Part shown: piece after piece, positions 54,309 through 63,552 of the stretch
How the letters are laid out: each line of letters opens with the position of its first letter
Numbering within the stretch: the first letter of the stretch is position 1
Made by a program: the position numbers and the translations under genes
Notes under the pieces: generated by a model
Database searches by the model: none
What the model was told of the DNA's origin: nothing
The model's input: the letters and a program-made list of their open reading frames with translations, nothing else
Assembly (NCBI RefSeq): GCF_002794255.1
Contig: NZ_PGGW01000040.1
Location: 62,001 to 126,000 of the forward strand
Reading direction: 5' to 3'
DNA from: Streptomyces carminius
GTDB lineage: Bacteria; Actinomycetota; Actinomycetes; Streptomycetales; Streptomycetaceae
DNA length: 64,000 nt

Positions 54309-56165
54309 ATGGTGTCCACTCCATCCAGGCGGTCCGCCCTCTCCCGCAGACTCACCGCCACCGCGGCCGGTCTGCTGACGGTCGGCACGCTCGCCGCCGC
54401 CATGCCCGCCGCGCAGGCCGCGCCGGAGACGGCGCCCCGGCAGACGGCGCAGGCGTACGGCGGCAAGCACGGCGGACACGACCGGCACGACCGGCACCAC
54501 GGCCGCACCGTCGACCTCCAGGTGCTCGCCCTCAACGACTTCCACGGCAACCTGGAGCCCCCCACCGGTTCCGGCGGCCGGGTCACCCACGAGCACCCGG
54601 ACGGCACCACCGAGGACATCACCGCGGGCGGCGCCGAGTACCTGGCCACCGCCCTGCGCGAGGCGCGGAAGGGGCACCCCCGCTCGGTGACGGTCGCCGC
54701 CGGCGACATGGTGGGCGCCAGTCCGCTGCTGTCGGGCCTGTTCCACGACGAGCCCACCGTCGAGGCGCTGAACGCGATGGACATGGACGTCGTGGGCGTC
54801 GGCAACCACGAGTTCGACGAGGGCGCGGCCGAGCTGCTGCGCCTCCAGAAGGGCGGCTGCCACCCCGAGGACGGCTGCTACGCCGACGGCCGGGTCTTCG
54901 AGGGCGCCGACTACCCGATCCTCGCGGCCAACGTCGTCGACGAGAGGACCGGCAGGCCGCTGCTCGCGCCCTACACGGTCAAGAAACTCAAGGGCGTCAA
55001 GGTCGGCTTCATCGGCGTGACCCTGGAGGGCACCCCGGACATCGTCACCGCCGAGGGCATCAAGGGCCTGAAGTTCCTCGACGAGGTTGAGACGATCGAC
55101 AAGTACACCAGGGAGCTCAAGCACAAGGGCGTCAACGCCGTCGTCGCGCTGGTCCACGAGGGCGGCCACCCGGCCTCCCCCGCGTACAACAACGACTGCG
55201 GCGCGGACGGCGGCAACCTCTCCGGCCCGATCACGGAGATCGCCCGCAACACCGACGCGGGCGTGGACGCGCTGATCACCGGCCACACCCACCAGCCGTA
55301 CGTCTGCTCGGTCCCGGACCCGGAGGGCAACGACCGCCTGGTCACCTCCGCCGCCTCCAACGGCCGGCTCTTCACCGAGCTGACCATGGAGTACGACCGC
55401 CGCACCCGGGACATCGTGCGGACCTCGGTCGAGGGCTCCAACCGCGTCGTGGACCGCGAGCGGGCCAAGGCCGCCGACATCACCGAACTGCTGGAGTTCT
55501 GGCAGACGCTGGCCGCACCCGTCGCGAACCGGCCCATCGGATGGATCGCCGAGGACATCCCCAGCAACCGCGCCACCGGCGAGCCCGTCTTCCCGCTGGG
55601 CGAGCTGATCGCCGACGCGCAGCTCGCCCACGCCAGGGAGCTGGACCCGGAGACCGACCTGGCCCTGATGAACCCCGGCGGGGTGCGCGCCGACCTGACG
55701 TACGCGGCCTCCGGCGGCGAGGGCGACGGCGTGGTGACCTACGCCGAGGGCTTCACCGTCCAGCCGTTCTCCAACACCGTCAACGTCCTCACCCTCAGCG
55801 GCGAGCAGCTCCTGACGGTGCTGCGCGAGCAGGTCAGCGGCGCGAACGAGGCGTCCCCGAGGATTCTGCAGGTCTCCGAGGGCTTCACCTACACCCTCGA
55901 CCTGACCAGGTCGGGCGCCGACCGGATCGTCGCCGACTCGGTGCGGCTGAACGGCGAGCCGATCGACCCGGCGGCCTCCTACCGCGTCGCGGTGAACTCC
56001 TTCCTGGCGGGCGGCGGCGACGGCCTGGCCACCCTGGCGGAGGGCACCGAGCCGTTGGTGGGCGGTGACGACCTGGCGGCCCTGTCGGACTACCTGACCG
56101 CCAACTCCTCCGCCGCCGACCCGATCGAGGCCCCGGCGGCGGACCGGATCACCGTCATCCGGTGA
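54309..56165 (+). CDS. Secreted 5'-nucleotidase/metallophosphatase
   Basis: A 618-residue exported enzyme. A Tat-like or Sec signal peptide ends about PAAQAAPE. The metallophosphatase domain has LNDFHGN, AGDMVGASPLLS, GNHEFDEG and GHTHQPY (dimetal ligands). The 5_nucleotid_C domain begins near PLGELIADAQLAHARE with NPGGVRADL and ends FLAGGGDGLATL. It should release phosphate and nucleosides from extracellular nucleotides. A 9-bp inverted repeat (54233-54241 and 54268-54276, CGTTGACCT) lies upstream. A strong terminator follows. Confidence 0.93.
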   Translation: MVSTPSRRSALSRRLTATAAGLLTVGTLAAAMPAAQAAPETAPRQTAQAYGGKHGGHDRHDRHHGRTVDLQVLALNDFHGNLEPPTGSGGRVTHEHPDGTTEDITAGGAEYLATALREARKGHPRSVTVAAGDMVGASPLLSGLFHDEPTVEALNAMDMDVVGVGNHEFDEGAAELLRLQKGGCHPEDGCYADGRVFEGADYPILAANVVDERTGRPLLAPYTVKKLKGVKVGFIGVTLEGTPDIVTAEGIKGLKFLDEVETIDKYTRELKHKGVNAVVALVHEGGHPASPAYNNDCGADGGNLSGPITEIARNTDAGVDALITGHTHQPYVCSVPDPEGNDRLVTSAASNGRLFTELTMEYDRRTRDIVRTSVEGSNRVVDRERAKAADITELLEFWQTLAAPVANRPIGWIAEDIPSNRATGEPVFPLGELIADAQLAHARELDPETDLALMNPGGVRADLTYAASGGEGDGVVTYAEGFTVQPFSNTVNVLTLSGEQLLTVLREQVSGANEASPRILQVSEGFTYTLDLTRSGADRIVADSVRLNGEPIDPAASYRVAVNSFLAGGGDGLATLAEGTEPLVGGDDLAALSDYLTANSSAADPIEAPAADRITVIR

Positions 56166-56186
56166 CCCCCGCCACGGGCTGACCCT

Positions 56187-56220
56187 CCCGCCGCGGGCCC
56201 TTCGCCGGGCCCGCGGCGGG
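56187..56220 (+). terminator. Terminator after the nucleotidase gene
   Basis: Perfect 14-bp arms (56187-56200 and 56207-56220, CCCGCCGCGGGCCC) with a 6-base loop. Confidence 0.87.
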
Positions 56221-56240
56221 CGGCCCCCTAGGGTGTGGGC

Positions 56241-56753
56241 ATGAGTCACGGCGACTTCCCCGGGGACCGCGAACCCGTGTTCGTCCGCTCGGGCGGCCCT
56301 TACGTCTACAACCCCCGCAACCCGGTGGGCCGGGTGCTCATCGTGCTCTCGCTGATCGTCACGGGCGGCACCCTCTACTACCTGTTCGCCGGCTCCTCGT
56401 GGAGCGACGGCGAACTGCGCTCGGCCGTCCACGAGGTTCCCGACGCTCTCGGCGCGGAGCCGCACACCCTGCCCAGCATCTGGAGTGCGGCGGGCCACAT
56501 CGAGGAGCTGATCGAGGAGGCCGTCGTCGACGCGGGCGGCACCATGGCCCCCAGCCACGGGGTGACCGTCGAGGCGGTGGGCGAGCACGGCCCCTACGAG
56601 GTCACCGCGCGCGACACGGACACCGCCTTCTGCCTGACCGTCACGCAGTCCGTCTCCGAGGAGGGCGGGTTCACCGTCCCCGACGCCGGAGGCGGAGGCA
56701 CCCGCGTCCCCGAGTACGACCTGACGACCACGGTCGCCGAGGGCCGCTGCTGA
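56241..56753 (+). CDS. Membrane-anchored hypothetical protein
   Basis: A 170-residue protein. A cytoplasmic N-terminus (about 30 residues, PVFVRSGGPYVYNPRNPVG) leads into one membrane helix (RVLIVLSLIVTGGTLYYLFA) and an acidic outer domain with two cysteines near the C-terminus. I do not recognise the family. TAGGGT (56229-56234) lies six bases before ATG 56241, a leaderless arrangement. Confidence 0.72.
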   Translation: MSHGDFPGDREPVFVRSGGPYVYNPRNPVGRVLIVLSLIVTGGTLYYLFAGSSWSDGELRSAVHEVPDALGAEPHTLPSIWSAAGHIEELIEEAVVDAGGTMAPSHGVTVEAVGEHGPYEVTARDTDTAFCLTVTQSVSEEGGFTVPDAGGGGTRVPEYDLTTTVAEGRC

Positions 56754-56887
56754 ACCGTCCGGCCGGCCTGCGACGCGGGGATCCGAAGGCCCGGGCGGTC
56801 AACTCCTGCATGCTGCACGCTTCTTGACACCCGGACCGGCGGGCCGGTTGGGTCGTGGGCGAGTGCCGTGCCACCGGGGAGGATTCG

Positions 56888-57460
56888 ATGGGGTCGACGG
56901 GTTCGACGAAGCGCGCGAAGCGGCGGATCGCGTCCGTACTGGCCGCCGGGTGCGCGGCGGGGCTGCTCCCCGTCGCGACGGCCGCCGCCGACAGCCCGGC
57001 ACCCGCAGCGACCCGGGGCGTGGCCCCGGAGCCGTGGGAGCCGTACGTCGACCAGGGGTTCACCGCGCCCGCCGGATACACCTGCGCGTTCCCGCTGAAG
57101 GCGACCCCGCTGGAACAGGACATGGTCAAGCGGGTGCTGGAGCGCCACCCCGGCGGCGCCGTCAAGCGCGAGGAGTACAAGGGCCCGCTGGTGGTCGAGT
57201 ACGAGAACACCGACACCGGCGCCACCGTCGTCCGCGACGTCGGCGGGCGCGGCTTCCCCGAGTACCGGACGGACGGGCGGCTCAAGCGGTACCTGGCCGT
57301 CGGCCCGGTGGGCTTCGGGATGCGGGACGGGGACGACTTCCCCAAGGGCTTCTGGATCGTCGGCGGCGTCCATGTGGCGGAGTTCGCCGAGGACGGCACC
57401 CGCGGCTTCTCGGTCCGGATGGGCCCGGAGGAGAACGTCTGCGAGGCGCTGGAGAGCTGA
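56888..57460 (+). CDS. Secreted hypothetical protein
   Basis: A 190-residue exported protein from ATG 56888 with GGGGAGG upstream. The signal peptide (RRIASVLAAGCAAGLLPVAT, then AAADSPA) is followed by a beta-rich mature domain with two Cys (YTCAFPLK and NVCEALES) that could form a disulfide joining its ends. The family is common in Streptomyces but of unknown function. Confidence 0.78.
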   Translation: MGSTGSTKRAKRRIASVLAAGCAAGLLPVATAAADSPAPAATRGVAPEPWEPYVDQGFTAPAGYTCAFPLKATPLEQDMVKRVLERHPGGAVKREEYKGPLVVEYENTDTGATVVRDVGGRGFPEYRTDGRLKRYLAVGPVGFGMRDGDDFPKGFWIVGGVHVAEFAEDGTRGFSVRMGPEENVCEALES

Positions 57461-57501
57461 CCCCGGCGGACGCCGCTGCGGCGACCGGCGGACCGGCGGA
57501 C

Positions 57502-57600
57502 CGGTGCCGCTGTGGCCTCCTGGGTCCGCAGGCAGTAGCGGTCGCCGGCCACGAGCGACGGCTTCTCCACGCTCTCCTGCCGGGTGGTCTCCGGGCACCG
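57502..57600 (-). pseudogene. Possible remnant of a secreted or kinase-type C-terminal domain
   Basis: In the 398-base gap 57461-57858 the minus strand reads CPETTRQESVEKPSLVAG then DRYCLRTQE. This resembles the final strand motif (GxxYCxRTxEGRxA) found in extracellular ends of some Streptomyces Ser/Thr kinases and secreted proteins. Neither a start nor the rest of a domain is present. The remainder of the gap shows nothing I can identify. Confidence 0.3.
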
Positions 57601-57858
57601 CTCGGGACCGGGGTCGGCCTCCCCCCGCCGGGCTCCACGCCCAGGACGGCCTTGGAGCCGGGCGGGCGGCGGGCCGGGGCCCGCCACCCGGGTGGGGATC
57701 CACCCCCGTCGGAGTGGAAGACCGCGTCCGCGGCCATGGCCGGGCGCCGTGTCCGGCATGTTCTTCGCGTCGGTTTGCCGGGTTGCCGGTTTGGCGGCCC
57801 TGGTGTCCGTTCACTCGGGACGCACGGGACCGCCCGTGCGTCGAGAGGAACCGAGGAC

Positions 57859-58401
57859 ATGCGCTCCAGTGTGAGATGCCGCCGGCTGCGGAGCACCGCG
57901 GCTCTGCCGTTCGTGCTGGTCTCCGTCGTGGCCGGTGCCGCCGCGCTGACCGGCTGCGGCGAGGACGAGTCGCCCGCTCCCGAGGCGTCCGTGCGCGTCG
58001 GGGGCGCACAGGGTGAGGAGGACGGGTACGACTTCGTCTACGGGGACCTGGCGGAGGCCGGGTTCTGGAACGACGTCACCACCTGGACGGACCGGCGGAT
58101 CATTCTCACGACCGAGGTCGGCGAGGTCCTCGACGACAACGCCTTCACCGTCGCCCGCGCCGATCCGGAGAACAGGGACACCACGGGCGACATCAGAAGC
58201 CTGCTGGTCGTCTCCGCGGACACCACCCGGGTGGCGGAGGGCGACACCGTGCGGGTCACCGGCACCGTCCGGGAGGGCTTCGTTCCCGAGGAGGTGGCGG
58301 ACGGGCTCGATGTGGACTGGAACGAGGACGCCTTCACCGACTGGGAGCAGGAGCACTACGTGGTGGCCTCCTCCCTCGACCCCGACGCCGAGCTGGGATG
58401 A
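57859..58401 (+). CDS. Secreted lipoprotein, OB-like domain
   Basis: A 180-residue protein from ATG 57859. The signal peptide ends in lipobox LTGC (VVAGAAALTGCGEDE). The mature domain has the strand order of a small OB-like barrel (RRIILTTEVGEVLDDNAFTV then VAEGDTVRVTGTVREGFVPE). The next gene encodes a shorter relative with the same pattern, so the two are probably diverged tandem duplicates. Function unknown; a two-component system follows on the other strand. Confidence 0.8.
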   Translation: MRSSVRCRRLRSTAALPFVLVSVVAGAAALTGCGEDESPAPEASVRVGGAQGEEDGYDFVYGDLAEAGFWNDVTTWTDRRIILTTEVGEVLDDNAFTVARADPENRDTTGDIRSLLVVSADTTRVAEGDTVRVTGTVREGFVPEEVADGLDVDWNEDAFTDWEQEHYVVASSLDPDAELG

Positions 58402-58469
58402 GGGGCCACGTCCCGCGCGGCGAGGTCCGCCCACAGAACCCGGAAGCGAGAGGACGACAGGAGACGCCC

Positions 58470-58919
58470 ATGCAACACGCCCGAGGCATCCCGCACCGGC
58501 GCCGGTCGGCGGCGCTGCTCGGCCTGCTGCTCGTGCTCCCCGGACTGGCGGGATGCGGCGGGAACGGCGCCGAGGGCATCACCGAGGTGCACGAGGCGTT
58601 CGAGGACGGGAACGCCGAATCCGTGGCCGGGGAGGAGCGGACGGTCGAGGGCCGGGTCCACGACGTCATCTCGCCCTGGGTCTTCACCGTCGGCGGGAAC
58701 GAGCCCAGCGACATCGAACCGCTGTTGATCGTCGAGGGGGACATGCCGGCCGTGGACCAGGACGACCCGGTCCGCGTCACGGGTGTCGTGCGCGAGTTCG
58801 AGCTCGCCGAGGTCGAGGAGGAACTCGGCGTGGAGCTCTCGGGCACGCTGTACGGGCAGTACGAGGGGGAGCCCTACATCAGGGCCCGGAGCATCGCCGA
58901 GGACGTGGAGCTGGACTGA
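58470..58919 (+). CDS. Secreted lipoprotein, OB-like domain (paralogue)
   Basis: A 149-residue protein from ATG 58470 with AGGAG upstream. The lipobox is LAGC (LLLVLPGLAGCGG). The mature part (RTVEGRVHDVISPWVFTVGG, DDPVRVTGVVREFELAEVEE) parallels the preceding lipoprotein: the DTVRVTGTVRE-type strand appears in both. Very acidic. It is probably co-transcribed with the preceding gene. Function unknown. Confidence 0.8.
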   Translation: MQHARGIPHRRRSAALLGLLLVLPGLAGCGGNGAEGITEVHEAFEDGNAESVAGEERTVEGRVHDVISPWVFTVGGNEPSDIEPLLIVEGDMPAVDQDDPVRVTGVVREFELAEVEEELGVELSGTLYGQYEGEPYIRARSIAEDVELD

Positions 58920-58988
58920 GCCGCCGAGCCGCGGCCGGAACCTCCCCGGCCCCGGCCCCGGCCCCGCCTCCGGCCTCCGGCCTCCGGT

Positions 58989-60464
58989 TCAGTCCGGCAG
59001 GTCCGGTGGCGGCACGGGGGCGCCGGGCAGGCGCAGGACGGCCTCGGTGCCGCCGCCCTCGGCCGGGCGCAGGGCGATCTCGCCGCCGCCGCGGCGCACC
59101 GTGCGGGCCACGATGGACAGGCCCAGCCCGGAGCCGGGCAGACCGCGGGCGGACGGGGAGCGCCAGAAGCGGTCGAAGACGAAGGGCAGCTCCTCCTCGG
59201 GGATGCCCGGCCCCCGGTCGCGCACCCGCAGGACACCGTCGGCCAGGACCACCTCGACCGTTCCGCCGGGCGGGGAGAACTTCACGGCGTTGTCCAGCAG
59301 GTTGACCACCGCCCGTTCCAGGGCGGCGGGCTCGGCCCGCACGTACCAGGGCGCCAGTTCGCGGGTGAGGGTCAGGCCCGTGCCGCGCAGCCGGGCGCGT
59401 TCGACGGCGCGCTCGGCGATCCGGTGCAGGCCGACGACCTCCGTCTGCCCGCCCGCGGGGGCGGCTTCGGGGCGGGAGAGCTCCTGGAGGTCGCCGACGA
59501 GGGAGGCGAGTTCGGTGAGCTGGGCCCGTACGGACTCCAGCAGCTCCCGGCGGTCCTCCGGCGGCAGTGGACGGCCGGTCCGCTCACTGCGCACCAGCAG
59601 GTCGATGTTGGTGCGCAGCGAGGTCAGCGGGGTGCGCAGCTCGTGCCCGGCGTCGGCGACGATCTGCTGTTGGAGGTCGCGGGAGACGGCCAGGGCGGCG
59701 GTCATGGAGTTGAAGGAGCGCGACAGCCGGGCGACCTCGTCGTTCCCCTCCACCGGGATGCGGACGGCCAGGTCCTCGGTGCGTGCGACGTGCTCGACGG
59801 CCTCGGTGAGCCGGTCCACCGGCCGCAGTCCGGCGCGGGCCAGCACCACGCCGGCGCCCGCCGCGCCGAGCACCCCGGCGGCGGCGACCAGACCGAGGAC
59901 GAGGGCGAGGGTGTCCAGGGTGCCGTCCACCTCGTCCAGCGGACGGGAGACGGTCAGGGCGGCGTCCGTGCCCCGCAGCGGGGTGGTGAGCACCCGGTAC
60001 TCGGCGCCGCCCGCGGTGACGGTGTGCAGGGCCTCCTCGCGCTCGCCGCCGGCCACCGCCACGTCGGCGGAGCCGACCGGCAGCGGCTGGTTGCCGAAGA
60101 CCATGCAGCTGTCGCCGTCGCGGTCCACGAGCTGCACGGTGGAGCGGAAGGGGTTGGGCACCTCCTCCCGCTGCTCCTCGGGCACCGCCCGGCACTGGCC
60201 CGCCTGCACGAGGTCGACGACGACGCCGTCGGGGACCCGGTTGGCGCGCAGTGCGTCGTCCAGGGAGTCGACCAGCTGGTCGCGGACCAGGAACCAGGCC
60301 GCCGTGGCGCAGGCCGCCACCGCGACCGCCACGGCCACCGCGACCAGCAGGGCCAGCCGTGAGCGCAGCGGCAGGGCGTTGAGCCCGCCGGGCCGGCCGG
60401 TGGGGTCGGTGCGGCCGGTCACCGGTGCGGGGTGCTGGCCCCTCGTGTCCCTCGTCTCCGTCAT
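58989..60464 (-). CDS. Two-component sensor histidine kinase
   Basis: A 491-residue kinase with two membrane helices (LALLVAVAVAVAVAACATAA and LALVLGLVAAAGVLGAAGAG). They bracket an outer sensor of about 120 residues with two Cys. HAMP follows, then the H-box DAGHELRTPLTSL (His274), N-box NLLDNAVKF and G-boxes DRGPGIP and GSGLGLSIV. The layout resembles MprB. It is the last gene of a minus-strand set with its regulator and an HtrA-like protease, a known envelope-stress arrangement in actinobacteria. Confidence 0.93.
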   Translation of the reverse strand: MTETRDTRGQHPAPVTGRTDPTGRPGGLNALPLRSRLALLVAVAVAVAVAACATAAWFLVRDQLVDSLDDALRANRVPDGVVVDLVQAGQCRAVPEEQREEVPNPFRSTVQLVDRDGDSCMVFGNQPLPVGSADVAVAGGEREEALHTVTAGGAEYRVLTTPLRGTDAALTVSRPLDEVDGTLDTLALVLGLVAAAGVLGAAGAGVVLARAGLRPVDRLTEAVEHVARTEDLAVRIPVEGNDEVARLSRSFNSMTAALAVSRDLQQQIVADAGHELRTPLTSLRTNIDLLVRSERTGRPLPPEDRRELLESVRAQLTELASLVGDLQELSRPEAAPAGGQTEVVGLHRIAERAVERARLRGTGLTLTRELAPWYVRAEPAALERAVVNLLDNAVKFSPPGGTVEVVLADGVLRVRDRGPGIPEEELPFVFDRFWRSPSARGLPGSGLGLSIVARTVRRGGGEIALRPAEGGGTEAVLRLPGAPVPPPDLPD

Positions 60465-60502
60465 GTCTCTCGCGTCCGCCAGTCCATCGGTCCGTCGGTC
60501 CG

Positions 60503-61240
60503 TCAGTCCTTCAGCACGTAGCCGACGCCGCGCACGGTGTGCACCAGCCGCGGCTCGCCGCCGGCCTCGGTCTTGCGGCGCAGGTACATCACGTACACGT
60601 CCAGGGAGTTGGAGGTGGGCTCGTAGTCGAAGCCCCAGACGGTGTGGAGGATCTGCTCTCGGGTCAGCACCTGGCGCGGGTGCGCCAGGAACATCTCCAG
60701 CAGCGTGAACTCCGTCCGGGTCAGCTCCACCGGCCGCCCGCCGCGGGTCACCTCGCGGGTGGCGAGGTCCATCCGCAGGTCGGCGAAGGCCAGCACCCCG
60801 GGGTCCGCCGCGCCCTCGGCACCGGCCCGCTCCCGGGCGTAGGAGTCGCGGCGCAGCAGGGCGCGGACCCGGGCCAGCAGCTCGTCCAGCTCGAACGGCT
60901 TGACCAGGTAGTCGTCCGCGCCCGCGTCCAGACCGGTGACCCGGTCGCCCACGGTGTCCCGGGCCGTGAGCATCAGGACGGGCACCGTCTCGCCGTTCGC
61001 GCGCAGCCGCCGGGCGGCGGTCAGCCCGTCCATGCGCGGCATCAGCACGTCCAGGACCACCAGGTCGGGCCGGTGCGCCGCCACCCGCTCCAGGGCCTGG
61101 AGGCCGTCGGCGGCGAGGTCGGTGTCGTAGCCCTCGAAGGCCAGGCTGCGGCGCAGGGCCTCCCGTACGTCCGGCTCGTCGTCGACGATCAGCACACGGG
61201 CGGGCGGGGCGGGGTCGGCCGGGTGGTGGGGAGGAGCCAT
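60503..61240 (-). CDS. OmpR-family response regulator (MprA-like)
   Basis: A 245-residue regulator. Receiver: IVDDEP, phospho-acceptor Asp64 in [12 protein letters not shown], and Lys in [10 protein letters not shown]. Winged helix: [20 protein letters not shown] and [19 protein letters not shown] 61238-61240 was chosen. A GTG at 61271-61273 overlaps the protease stop and would couple the genes; it adds 11 residues and cannot be excluded. It pairs with the histidine kinase downstream. Confidence 0.93.
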   Translation of the reverse strand: MAPPHHPADPAPPARVLIVDDEPDVREALRRSLAFEGYDTDLAADGLQALERVAAHRPDLVVLDVLMPRMDGLTAARRLRANGETVPVLMLTARDTVGDRVTGLDAGADDYLVKPFELDELLARVRALLRRDSYARERAGAEGAADPGVLAFADLRMDLATREVTRGGRPVELTRTEFTLLEMFLAHPRQVLTREQILHTVWGFDYEPTSNSLDVYVMYLRRKTEAGGEPRLVHTVRGVGYVLKD

Positions 61241-61265
61241 GGGGGCGAGTGTCGCACCCCTGTCG

Positions 61266-62315
61266 TCAGTCACCGGCGCGCAGGTCGTCGAGGATCTTCT
61301 TCACCTCGTCGGCCGGCACCGCGAAGCCCAGGCCGACGCTGCCCGCCTTGCCCCCGGTGGCGGCGGCGTTGTTGTGGATCGCGGAGTTGATGCCGACGAC
61401 CGTGCCGTCCATGGCGACCAGCGGGCCGCCGGAGTTGCCGGGGTTGAGGGAGGCGTCGGTCTGGATGGCCTTGTAGGTGGTGGTCTCCGGTCCGACCTCG
61501 CCGTTGTACCGGCCGCCGTCGAACTCGAAGGGCCACTCGCCGTCGGGGCGCGGCCGGCCGCCGTCGCCGTCCTCCCGGGCCACGGTGACCTCGCGGTCCT
61601 TGGCGGAGACGATGCCGCTGGTGACCGTGCCCGACAGACCCTCGGGCGAGCCGAACGCCACGACCCGGTCGCCGATGCGGACCGCGTCGGAGTCCCCCAG
61701 CTTCGCGGGCTCCAGCCCGTCGGGAAGGTCCTCGCCGCCCACCTTCAGCAGGGCCATGTCGAGGTCGGGCTCGGTGCCGACGAGTTCGGCGGGGGCGGTA
61801 CTGCCGTCGGCGAAGGTCACCCTGATCTCGGCGGCGCCGGAGACGACGTGGTTGTTGGTGAGGATCTCGCCCTCCCCGGAGATCACCACTCCGGAGCCGG
61901 TCCCGGAGCCGGCGCGGGAGTTGGCGCCGATCTCCACGACGCTCGGGCCGACGGCCTTCACCACGTCCGCGACGCTCGCGCCGGAGTCGGCGGAGGTGTT
62001 CGTCCCGGGGACCGCCGGGGAGGTGGCGGCAAAGGTGCCGGAGCCGTCGCCGTACGCCTCGCCCACCAGGGTGGCCGTACCGCCGCCGACCACCGCGGAG
62101 ACGATCGCCACGGCCGTCAGCACCGCGGCCGGACGGCGGACGCGCCGGCGGGCGTGCGCTCCCTGGGCGGGCGCGGCCGACGCGGGTGGGGCGACGGTGC
62201 CGGCGGCGGGCTCGTACGAGGGGCGGGGCGGGTACGCGTACCCCGGCCGCGGCCCGGGGTCCGTCCCGTGGTCCGCCGCGGGGTTCGTCCTGTGGTTCGT
62301 CTCGTGTTCGCTCAT
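61266..62315 (-). CDS. Membrane-anchored HtrA-like serine protease without PDZ domain
   Basis: A 349-residue trypsin-fold protease. A Pro/Tyr-rich cytoplasmic N-terminus (about 1-60) leads to one membrane helix ([20 protein letters not shown]) and the protease domain. Catalytic His156 is in LTNNHVVSG, Asp186 in DLDMALL and Ser295 in NPGNSGGPL. The protein stops about 50 residues later, so the usual HtrA/DegP PDZ domain is missing. Start ATG 62313-62315; an ATG at 62351 is an alternative. It precedes the response regulator and kinase on the same strand. Confidence 0.9.
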   Translation of the reverse strand: MSEHETNHRTNPAADHGTDPGPRPGYAYPPRPSYEPAAGTVAPPASAAPAQGAHARRRVRRPAAVLTAVAIVSAVVGGGTATLVGEAYGDGSGTFAATSPAVPGTNTSADSGASVADVVKAVGPSVVEIGANSRAGSGTGSGVVISGEGEILTNNHVVSGAAEIRVTFADGSTAPAELVGTEPDLDMALLKVGGEDLPDGLEPAKLGDSDAVRIGDRVVAFGSPEGLSGTVTSGIVSAKDREVTVAREDGDGGRPRPDGEWPFEFDGGRYNGEVGPETTTYKAIQTDASLNPGNSGGPLVAMDGTVVGINSAIHNNAAATGGKAGSVGLGFAVPADEVKKILDDLRAGD

Positions 62316-62404
62316 ACCGGCGACTGTGCGCGCCCGGGATGAGAACTCCATGAGTACGGGCTGAGACCCGCCGAAGAATCCGCCGCCGCTATGCCCCGCC
62401 GCCG

Positions 62405-63430
62405 CTACCCCTCGCAGCCGCAGGAGCGCCGCACCACCAGGCCCGCGGGGAACTGGCGCACCCGCTCGCGCCGCGAGCCCGTCACCCGCACCCCGTCGTC
62501 CAGCACCAGGTCCACCGCGGCCCGCGCCATCGCCTCGCGGTCCGAGCCCACCGTGGTCAGCGGCGGGTCGGTCAGCCCCGCCTCCTTGACGTCGTCGAAG
62601 CCGGCCACCGCCAGTTCGCCGGGCACGTCGACGCCCAGCTCGCGGGCCGCCCGCAGCACGCCGATGGCCTGGTCGTCGGTGGCGCACACCAGCGCGGACG
62701 GCCGGTCGGGGCCGCTGAGCAGGCCGAGCGCGACGCGGTAGGTGTCGTAGCGGTTGTAGGGGGCCTGGAAGAGCAACCCCTCGGTGGAGCGGCCCGCCTC
62801 CCGCATCGCCCGGCGCCAGCCCTCGACGTGGTCGGTCACCGGGTCGCCGTAGGCGGGGGTGGTCTCCACGCCGCCCAGGCAGGCCACGTGCTCGTGCCCG
62901 TGCTCCAGCAGGTGCCGGGTGACCATCTGCGCCCCGCCGACGTCGTCGAGGACGACGGCCACGTCGTCGATCGCCTCGGGCCGCCGGTGCAGCAGCACCA
63001 CCCGGGCGTCCCAGGCGTCGATCTCGGCGGCGGCGCGCTCGCTGGGGCCCTGGCTGATCAGGATGAGGCCCGAGACGCGCATGCCGAGGAAGGCGCGCAG
63101 ATAGTGGACCTCGCGCTCGTCGAGGTAGTCGGAGTTGCCGACGAGCACCATCTTGCCGCGGTCGGCGGCGGCCTGTTCGACCGCGTGCGCCAGCTCCGCG
63201 AAGAAGGGCTGCCGGGCGTCGGGGACGATCAGCCCTATCAGGTCGGTGCGCCGCGAGGCCATCGCCTGCGCGACCCGGTCGGGCCGGTACCCCAGCTCCT
63301 TGATCGCCGCGAGCACCCGTTCCCGGGTCGCCGGGGCGACCGGTCTCGGGCCGTTGTTGATCACATAGCTGACGACCGCGGTCGACGTACCCGCCAGCCG
63401 CGCCACATCGTCCCGCGTCACCTTTGCCAC
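62405..63430 (-). CDS. LacI-family transcriptional regulator
   Basis: A 341-residue repressor from GTG 63428-63430. The N-terminal helix-turn-helix ([20 protein letters not shown]) and hinge helix ([20 protein letters not shown]) precede a periplasmic-binding-type effector domain ([34 protein letters not shown]). The effector is probably a sugar, but nothing adjacent names it. The protein ends with a Cys pair (SCGCEG). Confidence 0.92.
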   Translation of the reverse strand: MAKVTRDDVARLAGTSTAVVSYVINNGPRPVAPATRERVLAAIKELGYRPDRVAQAMASRRTDLIGLIVPDARQPFFAELAHAVEQAAADRGKMVLVGNSDYLDEREVHYLRAFLGMRVSGLILISQGPSERAAAEIDAWDARVVLLHRRPEAIDDVAVVLDDVGGAQMVTRHLLEHGHEHVACLGGVETTPAYGDPVTDHVEGWRRAMREAGRSTEGLLFQAPYNRYDTYRVALGLLSGPDRPSALVCATDDQAIGVLRAARELGVDVPGELAVAGFDDVKEAGLTDPPLTTVGSDREAMARAAVDLVLDDGVRVTGSRRERVRQFPAGLVVRRSCGCEG

Positions 63431-63552
63431 GGGCGCAGTCTACGCGCGAAGTGCCGCTTCTCTCCCGGGTGAGCGGCCCGGTGAGCGCCCCGGTCAACGG
63501 GGGTGGCCGGGCCTCGCCCCCGCCGTCCGGGCGGCGGCCCGGCCGGGGCCCG

